This document shows, piece by piece, positions 36,836 to 43,368 of a stretch of DNA of 64,000 nt; the first letter of the stretch is position 1, and every line of letters starts with the position of its first letter. The notes beneath the pieces were generated by a model. The model was not told where the DNA came from. It made no database searches and saw only the letters and a list, made by a program, of their open reading frames with translations. This DNA comes from Lutimaribacter degradans (GTDB lineage: Bacteria; Pseudomonadota; Alphaproteobacteria; Rhodobacterales; Rhodobacteraceae). The stretch lies in the NCBI RefSeq assembly GCF_023703375.1, contig NZ_JAMQGO010000001.1, forward strand, positions 372,001 through 436,000, read 5' to 3'. The position numbers and the translations under genes are program-made.

Positions 36836-37162
36836 ATGACCACCATCGAAGATCGTCGTCAGACCTTGCTGAAACGCCTGTCGGAGCTCGACAGCCGTCT
36901 TCACACGATCGAAGCCGAGCTGGATACGGAACATACCAAGGATTGGGATGACGCTGCGATCGAGCGTGAGGGCGACGAGGTTCTGGAGCACCTGGGCCAG
37001 GCGGGGCAGGACGAAATTCGCCGCATCCGCGCCGCGCTACAGCGCATCCGTGATGGTGAATACGGTTATTGCGCGAATTGCGGAGAAGAGATTTCGGCCG
37101 AGCGGTTGGATGTTTTGCCAGACACGCCGCTTTGCCGCAAATGCGCGGCTGCCACCGGGTAA
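36836..37162 (+). CDS. TraR/DksA-type zinc finger protein
   Basis: A 108-residue protein with an N-terminal coiled coil (DRRQTLLKRLSELDSRLHTI) and a C-terminal C4 zinc finger (Cys79, Cys82, Cys100, Cys103). It is shorter than E. coli DksA (151 residues), as in the TraR-like class that binds the RNA polymerase secondary channel. AAGGGAG 9-10 bp upstream of the ATG at 36836 supports the start and excludes a 43-residue upstream extension. Confidence 0.88.
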   Translation: MTTIEDRRQTLLKRLSELDSRLHTIEAELDTEHTKDWDDAAIEREGDEVLEHLGQAGQDEIRRIRAALQRIRDGEYGYCANCGEEISAERLDVLPDTPLCRKCAAATG

Positions 37163-37189
37163 CGCGCCGAGCCTGAAAGGAGGCGGACC

Positions 37190-37408
37190 ATGGTCAAGGA
37201 CCCCAAGCTGGTGCCCATGTTCGAAGAGTTGGAGCACGCCGTGGCATCCTGTTCGGAAGATGCCCGCAGGCAGGTGCACAAGCGCCTGCATGTCGTGCTT
37301 GCCAGGTTCGAGGCACAGGGCTGCCATGTGCCGCAGCGGATGCACGAGCTGGACGATATGCTGGCCGCTTCCCGCATCGAGGACACGTTCGACAACATTC
37401 CGGTCTAG
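37190..37408 (+). CDS. Small conserved hypothetical protein
   Basis: A 72-residue, mostly helical soluble protein (MVKDPKLVPMFEELEHAV... EDTFDNIPV) that I do not recognise. A strong AAAGGAGG lies 6 bp before the ATG, and it follows the DksA-like gene by 27 bp on the same strand, so it is probably co-transcribed. No cysteine cluster, signal or membrane segment of note. Confidence 0.65.
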   Translation: MVKDPKLVPMFEELEHAVASCSEDARRQVHKRLHVVLARFEAQGCHVPQRMHELDDMLAASRIEDTFDNIPV

Positions 37409-37521
37409 TCTTGGCCGTCGCGCCGATTGGCTTGCCATCGCAGCCAGGGCTTGCCTTTGTGCGCCTGCTTTCGTCAAATACGGGCCAAGCAGAATAGCGG
37501 GGCACCCCGCAGGAGGCACGT

Positions 37522-39603
37522 GTGGCACAGGCAACGGAACTGGTTCGGGTCGACCGTCAGGGCAATATCGCCATCGTGACCTTCGCGGCTCCGCCGGTCA
37601 ACGTGCTGGGTTTGGCCCTGCGCGAAGCCCTGCATCACAGCTTGAACGAGCTGGCCGCAGACAGCGCCGTTGCGGCCATCGTGCTGGTCGGGCAGGGCGC
37701 GCATTTCAGCTATGGTCTGGACCTGCGCGAGCTTGACGGCCCGATACGGGCGCCGACCCCCAGCGACCTTGCCAGCCAGGTTGAAACATTGGGCAAGCCC
37801 GTGGTCGCGGCCTTGCGTGGCATGTGTCTGGGCGCGGGGTTCGAACTGGCGCTGGCGGCGACCGCGCGGGTGGCGCAAAGGGGCACGCAGATCGCTCTGG
37901 CCGATCTCGGGCTGGGCCTGACGCCCGGCGCGGGGGGCACGCAGCGATTGCCGCGCATCGTGGGGGCACGCGCCGCGCTTGATCTGATGCTGCACGCCCG
38001 CCCGCAAGGCGCTGCGCGAATGCCGGCCCTTTTCGACCAGGTCGAGGCGGAAGACGCCGCGGCGGCTGCGATCGAGGTGGCACAGGCCTGCATCGCCGCC
38101 CCGCGCCCGGCCACGCGCGACCGAAACGACGGGTTCGACGATCCGGCCGCCTACCAGGCGGAAATCGCCCGGCGCCGCGACAAGGTGGCTTTGAGCCCCA
38201 TCCCCGCTGCGCGTGACATCGTCGCGGCGGTCGAGGCGGCGTTGCTGCTGCCGTTCGAGGCGGGCCTGACGATGGAGGCCGAGGTATTCGCCGATTCCGT
38301 CGCCTCGCCCCAATCGCACGCGCAGCGCCATGTCGTCATCGCCGAGCGGCGCGCCGTCCACATGCCCGAAACCCGACCCGGCGCGGCGCGGCCCATCACG
38401 CAGGTGGCCATTGTCGGCGGCGGTGTCGCCGCCTGTGGAATCGCCGGGCTGTTCCTGTCGGCGGGTCTGCCCGTGATCCAGTTCGAACGCACGCCCGAGG
38501 CGGTCACCGAGGCGAAAGACCGGGTGATGAAAATCTGCGGCGATCAGCGCGGCAGGATGGAGCGCTGGCAGGGCACCACCGCTCTGGCCGACCTGGGCCG
38601 GGCGCAGCTTGTCATCGAGGCGGTTGCCGAGGTGCCCCGCACTAAGGCACAGGTTTTTGCCGCGCTTGGCCAGGTGGCGGGCGAGGGTACGATCCTGGCC
38701 ACCCAGTCGGGCCTGTTGCCGATCGACCCGATCGCACAGGCCAGCGACCAGCCCGAGCATGTCCTGGGCCTGCATTTCCACGCGCCCATCGGCCCGGCCC
38801 GGCTGGTCGAGGTTATCCCCGGCAGCCAAAGTGCCGACTGGGCGATCGCCAGCGTCGCGGCCCTTGTGCGTGGGCCGCTGGGCCGTGTCGTGGTGCGCGC
38901 GGGCACCGGCGGCGGCACCCTGGCCGAGCCGATCATGGCCGCCGCGCGCGATGCGGGGCTGACCATGTTGGCGCAAGGTGTCCCGATCGAGCGTATCGAC
39001 CGGGTCATGGCTCAATGGGGCCTGCCGCAAGGCATTTTCCGCCAGATCGACATTATCGGACCCGAGGTGATGGTGAACCGTGGGCGCCTGCTTGCCGGTG
39101 ACGGGGCAGGTGGCTTCCCCGCAGCGCATCTCGATGCGCTTGACCTTCTGGTGCAGGCCGGTCGCAAGGGGCGCGGTGCGGGGCAGGGGTTTTATCGCTG
39201 GGATGAAGACGGACATGCCCATGCCGATGACAGGCTGGGCACGGTGCTGTTCGGCAGCGCGCCCGCGGCCTACCGCGTGGAAGAAGAGGAGATTTGCCTG
39301 CGCGTGGTCGCGGCCATGGCCAACCAGGGGGCGCGCATGTTGCGGGCGACGCAGGCGCTGCGCCCGTCCGATATCGACGTGGCCTGCGTGTTGGGCGCGC
39401 AATTCCCGCGCTGGCGCGGCGGCCCGATGAAGGCGGCCGACCTACTGGGCCTGTTCACCGTGCAACGCGCGCTGGAAAGGCTGGCCGGGGAATGGCCCGC
39501 GCTTTACGACCCCGACCCCGGCTTTGCCGCGCTGGTCAGGAACGGCGAGAATTTTGACGCGCTCAACAAGACGGGGCGCAACCGGCGCAGCATACCGGGC
39601 TGA
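37522..39603 (+). CDS. Divergent FadB-like enoyl-CoA hydratase/3-hydroxyacyl-CoA dehydrogenase
   Basis: A 693-residue fusion: crotonase domain (1-190), NAD-binding 3-hydroxyacyl-CoA dehydrogenase domain (295-470) and C-terminal helical domains (RPSDIDVACVLG, FPRWRGGPM). It starts with GTG; AGGAGG 5 bp upstream decides this. Several key positions differ from the beta-oxidation family: the first crotonase glutamate is kept (GAGFELAL), but the second aligns with Asp in ALADLGLGLTPGAGG; the Rossmann loop is VGGGVAACGIAG; the SNTS motif reads TQSG; and GFVGNR is replaced by GTGGGTLAEP. Activity in fatty acid beta-oxidation is therefore uncertain. Confidence 0.85.
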   Translation: MAQATELVRVDRQGNIAIVTFAAPPVNVLGLALREALHHSLNELAADSAVAAIVLVGQGAHFSYGLDLRELDGPIRAPTPSDLASQVETLGKPVVAALRGMCLGAGFELALAATARVAQRGTQIALADLGLGLTPGAGGTQRLPRIVGARAALDLMLHARPQGAARMPALFDQVEAEDAAAAAIEVAQACIAAPRPATRDRNDGFDDPAAYQAEIARRRDKVALSPIPAARDIVAAVEAALLLPFEAGLTMEAEVFADSVASPQSHAQRHVVIAERRAVHMPETRPGAARPITQVAIVGGGVAACGIAGLFLSAGLPVIQFERTPEAVTEAKDRVMKICGDQRGRMERWQGTTALADLGRAQLVIEAVAEVPRTKAQVFAALGQVAGEGTILATQSGLLPIDPIAQASDQPEHVLGLHFHAPIGPARLVEVIPGSQSADWAIASVAALVRGPLGRVVVRAGTGGGTLAEPIMAAARDAGLTMLAQGVPIERIDRVMAQWGLPQGIFRQIDIIGPEVMVNRGRLLAGDGAGGFPAAHLDALDLLVQAGRKGRGAGQGFYRWDEDGHAHADDRLGTVLFGSAPAAYRVEEEEICLRVVAAMANQGARMLRATQALRPSDIDVACVLGAQFPRWRGGPMKAADLLGLFTVQRALERLAGEWPALYDPDPGFAALVRNGENFDALNKTGRNRRSIPG

Positions 39604-39618
39604 CGCCAGCAGCGCCCA

Positions 39619-39834
39619 TCAGCTTAGCGAGATCCCCAAGATCACCATCATCAACCCAAGCACCGACAGCATCAACGCGCCCATGTTCAGCGGTACGACC
39701 TTTTGCACCTCGGCGCGCAGCGCGTCGTCATCCAGCCCCGAACGCTTGGCCCGTGCCACGCGCAGGATGCACCAGACCAGCCCCAAGAGCCCCACAAACG
39801 ACACCGCCGCCCCGATCCAGACCAGGATTTCCAT
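39619..39834 (-). CDS. Small two-helix membrane protein
   Basis: A 71-residue protein with helices at about 4-26 (LVWIGAAVSFVGLLGLVWCI) and 50-70 (MGALMLSVLGLMMVILGI), joined by a charged loop containing RAKRSGLDDDALRAEVQ. Conserved in Rhodobacterales as far as I recall; function unknown. It converges on the FadB-like gene with 15 bp between stops. Confidence 0.68.
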   Translation of the reverse strand: MEILVWIGAAVSFVGLLGLVWCILRVARAKRSGLDDDALRAEVQKVVPLNMGALMLSVLGLMMVILGISLS

Positions 39835-39974
39835 CGCGTCACGCCCTTTCGTTTTTGCGCTGCGCGGGGCCTAGCGCATCGCGCGGCAGGGCGCAACGCA
39901 TGCCTCTTGCGGGGGGCGGGGCCGGGCGATAGGAAAGGGGTCTTGAGCCATCTTTTCACGAGCAGGACAAAGCG

Positions 39975-40244
39975 ATGATCGACGAAAACGAGACCCCGGG
40001 CGACGCCAGCTATCGCGTGACAGCGGACGAACTGCGCCAGTTCATCGAGCGCTTCGAGCGGCTTGAGATGGAAAAAAAGGACATCGCCGACCAGCAAAAA
40101 GAGGTCATGGCCGAGGCCAAGTCGCGCGGCTACGACACCAAGGTGATGCGCAAGGTGATCGCCCTGCGCAAGCGCGAGCCCGACGACATTGCCGAGGAAG
40201 AGGCGGTGCTGGAGATGTACAAATCGGCCCTCGGCATGGGCTGA
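39975..40244 (+). CDS. gapR: GapR family DNA-binding protein (DUF2312)
   Basis: An 89-residue protein with the DUF2312 signature: LRQFIERFERLEMEKKDIAD, KEVMAEAKSRGYD and MRKVIALRKREPDD. GapR of Caulobacter is an essential nucleoid protein that binds overtwisted DNA ahead of replication and transcription. The protein is nearly all helix and charged, of normal length. It converges on the sulfotransferase-like gene. Confidence 0.95.
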   Translation: MIDENETPGDASYRVTADELRQFIERFERLEMEKKDIADQQKEVMAEAKSRGYDTKVMRKVIALRKREPDDIAEEEAVLEMYKSALGMG

Positions 40245-40256
40245 GCCGCCGCGGCG

Positions 40257-41132
40257 TCAGGGCGCGATCATCGTCACGCCCTGCATCCGGCTTATGTCGA
40301 ACACGTCGTCGTCGTATTGTTCGGTCAGGGTATCGACCAGCTCTTCGGTCCAGCCGGGCAGGTCCAGCTCTTCCTCGATCTCGTCGTCGATCGCGAACTT
40401 GTCCAGGAATGCCGCGATGACCCGGCGTTTCTGGATCTCGTTCATGTTGGGGTGTTCCTTCAGATAGGCGCGGAACCGCTTCATCCCTGTCTTCGACATG
40501 ATCTCGGACAAGAGGTCGAATCCGCCGACGATCTTTTCGTTATGCTCCAGCCCGGCCATCTCGCGGATCAACTGGGCCCAGATCAGGGGCGTATCTTCGT
40601 TGCACCAGACGGTGATGGCGATGCCGGGCACATGGTCGCGGATGCGGGCAACCAGCTCTGACCAGCGCAGGTCTTGCGGGTCGGCGCCGGCCAGGAACTC
40701 GTCCATGCTCTCATCGGGGGCCTGGCTGAAAACGGCCGGCAGGAATGTCGCCGGGTTGCGAATGGCCAGGAACAGTTCGACCTGGTCGCGCTCGAATATC
40801 TCGGTCACCTGGGCCATCTTGACCTCGGCGCGAGGGTAGAACACGCCTTTGGATACCGCCAGTTTCGGAACGGAAAAGAAATTGTCGTTCGACAACAGCA
40901 CGCGTTCGGGCTGCTCATCCTCAAGCATGGCATCCATCAGGATATTGCGCGCATCGGGCGCCAACGCGCCCTCCGACATGGCGTGCAGCGTGTCGCGCAA
41001 CAGCCGGCGATAGCGCGACGGCCCCGGCACGGCGATGCCGCGCTGGCGAAAATCGTCGCGGTTGCGCAAAAGGCATTTGACCAACCTGTCCTCGTCGGTG
41101 TTATGCGCGCCTGCATGTAAGACGATTTGCAT
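40257..41132 (-). CDS. Sulfotransferase-like conserved protein
   Basis: A 291-residue protein. Its start, MQIVLHAGAHNTDEDRLVKC then NRDDFRQRGIAVPGP, parallels the 'HxGxHKTGTTxLQ..NR..L...GI..P' start of bacterial sulfotransferase-like proteins, but the phosphosulfate-binding loop KTGTT is replaced by NTDED. The C-terminal half is acidic. Likely an enzyme-fold relative that has lost PAPS binding, or binds something else. The start at 41132 gives the fold's first strand; upstream in-frame residues lie in the promoter of the divergent permease gene. Confidence 0.65.
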   Translation of the reverse strand: MQIVLHAGAHNTDEDRLVKCLLRNRDDFRQRGIAVPGPSRYRRLLRDTLHAMSEGALAPDARNILMDAMLEDEQPERVLLSNDNFFSVPKLAVSKGVFYPRAEVKMAQVTEIFERDQVELFLAIRNPATFLPAVFSQAPDESMDEFLAGADPQDLRWSELVARIRDHVPGIAITVWCNEDTPLIWAQLIREMAGLEHNEKIVGGFDLLSEIMSKTGMKRFRAYLKEHPNMNEIQKRRVIAAFLDKFAIDDEIEEELDLPGWTEELVDTLTEQYDDDVFDISRMQGVTMIAP

Positions 41133-41221
41133 CGGGATTTTCCGGTTTCTTCTGGGCCTGACAAGGGCGTAATATACGCTCTTTTCTGGACAGTTAAACC
41201 GCTTTCGGGCAGAGGAACGGC

Positions 41222-42880
41222 ATGAGCGAGGCAACAACGATCTCCGCGGGCGCGCGCCGCGTCCTGCCCGGTGGCGGCCTGTGGTCGATCGGGGCTGCGG
41301 TGATTGCCATCGTTGTCATGGCGCCGATCGTGTCGGTTCTGGTCATCGCGCTGACGCCGAAGGAAAACATTTGGCCGCACCTGATCGCCACCACGCTGCC
41401 GCGCTACCTGGGCAACACCGCCATCCTGATGCTTGCGGTCGGGATGTTGTCTGGCATGGTGGGCACAGGGTCGGCTTGGCTGATCGCGCGCTACCGCTTT
41501 CCGTTCTCGCGCTGGCTTGAGTGGCTGCTGCTGCTGCCACTGGCGATCCCGGCCTATATCGGCGCTTATGCACTGGTTGACCTGCTGGAATATGCCGGCC
41601 CCGTGCAGACGGGGTTGCGCCAGGTGATGGGCTGGCAGAACGCGCGCGATTACTGGTTCCCCGAGATACGTTCGATCGGTGCGGCGATCGTGGTGCTGAC
41701 GGCGGCGCTTTACCCTTATGTCTACCTGTTGAGCAGGGCGGCCTTTCGTGAGCAATCGGGCGCCAGCGAAGAGGTGGCGCGCAGCCTGGGCGCGGGCGCC
41801 TGGTCGCGGTTCTGGCGTGTCGGCCTGCCGCTGGCGCGGCCCGCCATCGCCGCGGGCGTTGCCATTGTCATGATGGAAACGGTCAACGATTTCGGCACGG
41901 TCGATTACTTCGCCGTTCAAACCCTGACCACCGGCATCTTCAGTGTCTGGCTGGAAAGCAACAACGCTGGGGGCGCCGCACAGATTGCAAGCGTGGTGCT
42001 GGTGTTGGTGATCCTGCTTGTCACGCTTGAAAAATTCGGCCGGCGTCGGTTGCGCTTTTTCAACATGTCGGGCCGTCATCGCGCCGTGCCGCGCCAGCCC
42101 TTGCCCGGGCTGAAGGGATGGCTGGCCTTCCTCGCCTGCGCGCTGCCCTTTGCCATAGGCTTCGTTCTGCCCGCAACGGTGATCGGCAGCCATGCGCTGG
42201 CCAATGCCGAACGATGGGCCGACCCTGAATTGATGGGTGCGCTGTGGAACACGCTTGTCGTTTGCGGCATCGCGGCGGGCGTGACGGTGCTGGCGGGGGT
42301 GTTCATGGTCTATGGTGTCCGGCTGTCCGGGCGCAGCCTGCCGCGTATCCTTTTGCCGTTGACCACCATCGGCTACGCGGCGCCGGGGGCGGTGCTGGGC
42401 GTGGGCATCCTGATTCCCCTGGCCACGCTCGACCACGGGCTGGCCGACGGTGTCGAAGCGTTGACCGGCGTCGATATCGGGCTGGTGTTGACGGGGTCCG
42501 CCTTTGCATTGGTGCTGGCTTACACGGTGCGCTTTTTCGCCATCGCGCAGGGCGCGGCCGATGCGGCGATGGGGCGTGTCTCTCCCAGCCTGCCGATGGC
42601 CGCGCGCAGCCTGGGGCGCACGCAGGGCCAGGTCTTGGGGCAGGTCTATTACCCGCTGATCCGGGCGTCGGTGGGCTCGGCTTTGCTGCTGGTTTTCGTG
42701 GATTGCGTGAAAGAGCTTCCCGCGACGTTGCTGCTGCGCCCCTTCAACTACGATACGCTGGCCACGCGGGTGCATGAACAGGCCAGCCTTGAGAACCTGG
42801 GCGATGCCGCGCCGGCCGCGATCCTGGTGATCGGGGTGGGGCTGGCCGCGGTGGGGTTGCTGGCGCGCGCAAATCGATGA
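41222..42880 (+). CDS. Iron(III) ABC transporter permease, FbpB/AfuB-like
   Basis: A 552-residue membrane protein with two fused permease halves, each with an EAA loop (EEVARSLGAGAWSRFWRVGLP near 195; MAARSLGRTQGQVLGQVYYP near 465). This duplicated form is typical of periplasmic ferric iron importers. ETVNDFGTVDYFAV is a conserved mark of the family. No binding protein or ATPase gene is adjacent, so partners are elsewhere. tRNA-Thr follows 47 bp downstream. Confidence 0.9.
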   Translation: MSEATTISAGARRVLPGGGLWSIGAAVIAIVVMAPIVSVLVIALTPKENIWPHLIATTLPRYLGNTAILMLAVGMLSGMVGTGSAWLIARYRFPFSRWLEWLLLLPLAIPAYIGAYALVDLLEYAGPVQTGLRQVMGWQNARDYWFPEIRSIGAAIVVLTAALYPYVYLLSRAAFREQSGASEEVARSLGAGAWSRFWRVGLPLARPAIAAGVAIVMMETVNDFGTVDYFAVQTLTTGIFSVWLESNNAGGAAQIASVVLVLVILLVTLEKFGRRRLRFFNMSGRHRAVPRQPLPGLKGWLAFLACALPFAIGFVLPATVIGSHALANAERWADPELMGALWNTLVVCGIAAGVTVLAGVFMVYGVRLSGRSLPRILLPLTTIGYAAPGAVLGVGILIPLATLDHGLADGVEALTGVDIGLVLTGSAFALVLAYTVRFFAIAQGAADAAMGRVSPSLPMAARSLGRTQGQVLGQVYYPLIRASVGSALLLVFVDCVKELPATLLLRPFNYDTLATRVHEQASLENLGDAAPAAILVIGVGLAAVGLLARANR

Positions 42881-42927
42881 TCTTTCCCTCTTGCACGGGC
42901 GCGCCGCTTTTCGTATTCCGCGCCTGT

Positions 42928-43003
42928 GCCCCTATAGCTCAGCTGGTAGAGCAACTGATTTGTAATCAGTAGGTCCGCGGTTCGAGTCCGTGTGGGGGCA
43001 CCA
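42928..43003 (+). tRNA. tRNA-Thr, anticodon TGT
   Basis: 76-nt cloverleaf: acceptor GCCCCTA pairs with TGGGGGC, D arm GCTC-AGCTGGTAGA-GC, anticodon arm ACTGA-TTTGTAA-TCAGT giving TGT, variable AGGTC, T arm CGCGG-TTCGAGT-CCGTG. Discriminator A and CCA are encoded. The 3' end serves as the attachment site of the integrated element that follows. Confidence 0.97.
42987..43003 (+). repeat. attL: left direct repeat in the tRNA-Thr 3' end
   Basis: TCCGTGTGGGGGCACCA, covering the T-arm 3' side and acceptor end of the tRNA. It matches 52095-52111 in 16 of 17 positions. The tRNA stays intact at this end. Confidence 0.9.
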
Positions 43004-43058
43004 TCTTAATTATATAAACGGTTGATTTTAAAAGAAATTCACGAAATTTGAATTTCTT

Positions 43059-43080
43059 TATCCCCCTAATTATCCCCTTT
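43059..43080. repeat. TATCCCC repeats near the left element end
   Basis: TATCCCCCTAA (43059-43069) and TATCCCCTTT (43071-43080) lie side by side. Related copies occur near the right end of the element at 51970 and, inverted, at 52037. Position and repetition suggest integrase arm-type or excisionase binding sites; this is inference. Confidence 0.5.
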
Positions 43081-43150
43081 CAAATCCTTGATGCCAGCCG
43101 GTTTCGGCCACTTCATCGAATCCACCAAACCGCGCGATTCACGGCTCAAT

Positions 43151-43294
43151 TCATTGGCCAACTATCGCAAAGCCACCGCGCCGCCGCTTCGGCCCCCATG
43201 CCCCGCCCGCAGGCCAGTCGAGCGCCGCGCGGGGCGGTTGGCGTTCCGCCACACTTATGGCGTCGTTTTCCGTCTTGTCCTTTTCATGCGTCAT
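43151..43294 (-). CDS. Possible small ORF at the left element end
   Basis: A 47-residue reading frame (MTHEKDKTENDAISVAERQP then a basic RRRGG region) preceded by AGGGGAT at good distance from the ATG at 43294. The charged N-terminus looks more protein-like than the surrounding shadows. Upstream lies a 20-bp palindrome that could be its operator. No family recognised; it may be non-coding. Confidence 0.35.
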   Translation of the reverse strand: MTHEKDKTENDAISVAERQPPRAALDWPAGGAWGPKRRRGGFAIVGQ

Positions 43295-43322
43295 CGCGGT
43301 ATCCCCTGGCATCGCCTGTTGA

Positions 43323-43342
43323 TGTGGTGTCATGATACCACA
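43323..43342. promoter_or_regulatory. 20-bp near-perfect palindrome, operator-like
   Basis: TGTGGTGTCATGATACCACA: all positions pair except one G/T couple, giving two 10-bp half-sites without spacer. It lies 26 bp beyond the restriction gene stop and 28 bp upstream of the possible small ORF start. No T-tract adjoins, so an operator is likelier than a terminator. Confidence 0.45.
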
Positions 43343-43368
43343 GCCGCTCGACAGCGGGCTACGTCAGG

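Larger units (their letters stand above)
43004..43368. other. Left end of the integrative element
   Basis: 365 bp between the tRNA and the restriction gene stop. It begins AT-rich and holds a perfect 10-bp hairpin AAAGAAATTC / GAATTTCTTT (43031-43040 and 43050-43059, 9-base loop), TATCCCC repeats, one possible small minus-strand ORF and a palindrome at its right side. The long plus-strand reading frame crossing this region runs antisense into the restriction gene and is not convincing. Confidence 0.6.

Noticed and set aside
37474..39402. 642-codon minus-strand frame antisense to the FadB-like gene
   Set aside because: Arg/His/Gly-rich shadow; the plus-strand GTG start with AGGAGG and recognisable domains is the real gene.
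43031..43059. Hairpin AAAGAAATTC / GAATTTCTTT as a tRNA terminator
   Set aside because: The stem is AT-rich and no T-tract follows on either strand beyond two or three bases; kept only as a note in the element-end entry.
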